From: Bacteroidales bacterium | Lineage (GTDB): Bacteria > Bacteroidota > Bacteroidia > Bacteroidales > Muribaculaceae | Assembly: GCA_014800895.1 (NCBI GenBank) | Contig: JAAVFG010000049.1 | Coordinates: forward strand, 46,980 to 110,979 | DNA length: 64,000 nucleotides | Direction: 5' to 3' | Part shown: one piece after another, positions 62,291 through 64,000 of the stretch | Position numbering within the stretch: position 1 is the first letter of the stretch | How the letters are laid out: every line of letters starts with the position of its first letter | The notes under the pieces: generated by a model | Database searches by the model: none | What the model saw: only the letters and a program-made list of their open reading frames with translations | What the model was told of the DNA's origin: nothing | Translations under genes and position numbers: made by a program

Positions 62291-63424
62291 CTACTTCGGC
62301 TTCCGCAGCAGGAGAATGATCAGCAGCAGAAAGAGATCGAAGAGCACTATCTTCGCATTCGCATTGCGCGCCACTTCATTCTGAGCCCTCCCTATCTCCG
62401 CTATCATCTCCTCCACATTCGTATGATTGATGAAAGGGGAGAACCGCTTCGAAAACTCCTCCTCCGAGCGCGTCATCACCGACAGCTGAGGCATCTTCAT
62501 GTTGAAGATGAAATTCTCGCGCGTCAGCCTCCCCATATAGTCGAGGAAGCGCAGCAGCTTCTCCCTGCCGAACGCCGCCGCCCGCTCGCTGAGATTGCGC
62601 AGCATCCCTAATTTCTTGGCATAGGCATTGCGCATGATGTCGCGGTAGAGAGCCTCAAACTCCTCCTTCTCCTCCGAGAATCCAGCCACTTCATCCGCCT
62701 TCGAGAGCCTCCCCTCCGCCAGCTTGCTCAGCTCGAACGCCTCGTAATCCTTCATGCCGTAACGCTCCATCATATACTTCTCAATCTCTTCGCGCGAGAG
62801 GGGCGTCATGTTGAAACGCCGCGTGCGGGAGGAGATCGTAGGCAATACCTTGCTATCCTCATTCGAGACCAGGATAAAGACCGTGCCCGGCGAAGGTTCC
62901 TCGATTACTTTCAGCAATTTGTTGGCGGCAGCCGTCTGGAGGCGTTCCGGAAGCCAGATGATAAAAAATTTATAATCCGACGCATAATTAGACAATGCCT
63001 CATGTTGCACGATTGCCTGAGCATCATTGACATAGATAATTGGTTGGGAGTTGCCCGCCTCGATCAGCTCGTTCCATTTCTCCGGCTGCATGGTAGGGAA
63101 ATTGGTGAGCATCTCCTTCCATTGCTCTATACGGTCGGAAGATAAGAGTATCTTCTTCGCCTCGCTCTTCACGATAGGATAGATGAAGAAAGTGTCGGGA
63201 TTATTGAAAGAGGCATGCTGGCGGCATGCGGCGCACTTGCCGCATGGCTCGCCATCGCGGCGGTCGGTGCAGTGGACATAATTCACGAAAGCGCGGGCAA
63301 GCATCATCTTGCCGATACCGGAGGGACCGCAGAGCATTATGGCATGCGGCATACGGTTGGAATCGGCGAGAGTGCGGAGGTCATGTTTGACAGAGAGATG
63401 ACCCGGGATGTCAGAAAATTTCAT
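62291..63424 (-). CDS. holB: DNA polymerase III subunit delta'
   Basis: This is the stator subunit of the clamp loader. The 377-residue protein has CGPSGIGKMM (residues about 32-41), in which the Walker A Thr/Ser is Met, consistent with a subunit that does not hydrolyse ATP. A zinc module CTDRRDGEPCGKCAAC, similar to that of DnaX, and ISSRTRRF near residue 200, with the SRC-like motif changed to SRT, follow. The ATP-binding family match is clear. The gene's upstream region is repeat-rich. Confidence 0.88.
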   Translation of the reverse strand: MKFSDIPGHLSVKHDLRTLADSNRMPHAIMLCGPSGIGKMMLARAFVNYVHCTDRRDGEPCGKCAACRQHASFNNPDTFFIYPIVKSEAKKILLSSDRIEQWKEMLTNFPTMQPEKWNELIEAGNSQPIIYVNDAQAIVQHEALSNYASDYKFFIIWLPERLQTAAANKLLKVIEEPSPGTVFILVSNEDSKVLPTISSRTRRFNMTPLSREEIEKYMMERYGMKDYEAFELSKLAEGRLSKADEVAGFSEEKEEFEALYRDIMRNAYAKKLGMLRNLSERAAAFGREKLLRFLDYMGRLTRENFIFNMKMPQLSVMTRSEEEFSKRFSPFINHTNVEEMIAEIGRAQNEVARNANAKIVLFDLFLLLIILLLRKPK

Positions 63425-63478
63425 GGATACAAATATAGGTAAAATTTTTTAGACTGCAGGGGAATCAGATGCTTCTGA

Positions 63479-63590
63479 GACAGTAGGACAGGATTTTTTA
63501 GACAGTAGGACAGGATTTTTTTAGACAATAGGACAGTAGTTATTTTAGACAGGAGGACAGTAGGACAGTAGTTATTTTAGACAGGAGAGA
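63479..63590. repeat. GACAGTAGGACAG tandem repeats
   Basis: Units such as GACAGTAGGACAGGATTTTTTA repeat about four times with changes, joined by T-runs. They are the reverse complement of the CTCCTGTC-type repeats that flank the AAA/PD-(D/E)XK gene. A further copy is at 63648-63670. Confidence 0.7.
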
Positions 63591-63615
63591 AGGAATGAAT
63601 TGACGGCGCACTGGG

Positions 63616-63638
63616 GGCGGGAGCCTCCCGGCTTCCGC
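63616..63638. repeat. REP-like palindrome, copy 3
   Basis: GGCGGGAGCCTCCCGGCTTCCGC is identical to copy 1. The preceding CGGCGCACTGG is also found before copy 4. Confidence 0.7.
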
Positions 63639-63687
63639 AATCTCTTTAGACAGTAGGACAGTAGGACAGGAATCAGCGGCGCACTGG

Positions 63688-63710
63688 GGGCGGGAGCCTC
63701 CCGGCTTCCT
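63688..63710. repeat. REP-like palindrome, copy 4
   Basis: GGGCGGGAGCCTCCCGGCTTCCT is the same element except at its ends. Together with CGGCGCACTGG before it, copies 3 and 4 form a direct repeat of at least 32 bp, 73 bp apart. Confidence 0.7.
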
Positions 63711-63862
63711 CAATGCAAGCCGCGGAGCGGTGGGTTTTTGTTACCACATTAGCTGATGTAATGGAAGACCGACCGCTCCGCGGCCGCCGAGATGCGCGAG
63801 GTGTAGATCCGTGGGCTGCGGCGTTCCGCCTTACCCACGGTTAACCAAGGACTCGCCGCTCC

Positions 63863-63888
63863 GCGGCTACCATCCGGATCTTACTGTC
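63863..63888. repeat. CATCCGGAT module
   Basis: GCGGCTACCATCCGGATCTTACTGTC matches 56075-56100 at about 22 of 26 bases. Both copies directly follow GC-rich palindromes and end in CTGTC. Confidence 0.6.
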
Positions 63889-64000
63889 GTACATTTGTAC
63901 TATTAAAAGTTTTTGAATAAATTTATCTTAAATTTTCAGGATATTCAAGCATGGAATAAGGCAGATCTACTGTAGGCAAAAACCATAGAGAACGATACGC

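Larger units (their letters stand above)
63425..64000. other. Repeat-rich region at the right end
   Basis: These 576 bp hold no gene. They contain GACAGTAGGACAG repeats, two direct copies of a 33-bp segment with a REP-like palindrome (63604 and 63677), a GCCGCGGAGCGG palindrome (63719), its reverse (63770), GC-rich inverted sequences and the CATCCGGAT module (63863). Nothing is recognised in 63890-64000. Confidence 0.6.

Overview
The window is chromosomal DNA from a member of the Bacteroidales, most like a gut Muribaculaceae or Bacteroidaceae relative; the family is an inference. The signs are promoters of the TAnnTTTG type, almost no Shine-Dalgarno sites, a fused SecDF, DUF4270, DUF5723 and Ig-like lipoproteins, lipoproteins with acidic residues after the lipobox cysteine, and inositol-lipid genes. 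Most genes are core and have close, conserved-looking forms.

Layout: 1-12.2 kb holds an edge-truncated lipoprotein, secDF, then rimP-nusA-infB-folK and the convergent dnaX. 12.3-15.5 kb holds a cobalamin adenosyltransferase, DUF2795, a DUF1848 gene lying between two copies of the DUF2795 tail and terminator, and a carbonic anhydrase. 15.5-20.1 kb is a minus-strand run of recD2, a NERD/zinc-finger protein and an AspT-type transporter. 20.2-26.5 kb holds metK behind a SAM-II riboswitch, a PpiD-like chaperone, rlmN and pdxA.

26.5-38.9 kb is the most interesting part, an inositol-lipid locus. Its first half is nucleotidyltransferase, ATP-grasp protein, CDP-alcohol phosphotransferase, HAD protein and inositol-3-phosphate synthase. 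Its second half is a DUF2461 gene, PgpA-like phosphatase, GtrA protein, a second CDP-alcohol phosphotransferase, an Aur1-like PAP2 enzyme and an acyltransferase. Together they can plausibly make inositol phosphate, phosphatidylinositol phosphate, phosphatidylinositol and inositol phosphorylceramide, while the first four genes suggest a second, undefined head-group branch. The halves are separated by about 3 kb of AT-rich accessory DNA with an IS-like palindrome, a rhomboid-protease fragment, a TonB-domain protein, a DUF3800 gene and a probable structured small RNA.

38.9-49.5 kb holds an ECF sigma operon, a lipid kinase, a YafQ/RelE-type toxin-antitoxin pair with a direct-repeat operator candidate, trmD, a tRNA-Thr(CGT) with two A-C mismatches, RidA, two ABC-F ATPases (one with a degenerate ATP site) and a DUF4143 ATPase behind 33-bp tandem repeats. 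49.5-64 kb holds CapA, DUF4270, a glycogen synthase domain, panC-panD, ffh, an AAA/PD-(D/E)XK protein flanked by CTCCTGTC repeats, envelope proteins, a sugar nucleotidyltransferase, holB, and repeat-rich ends with REP-like palindromes. No CRISPR array, prophage or complete insertion sequence is visible. All family names come from reading motifs; no database search was made.
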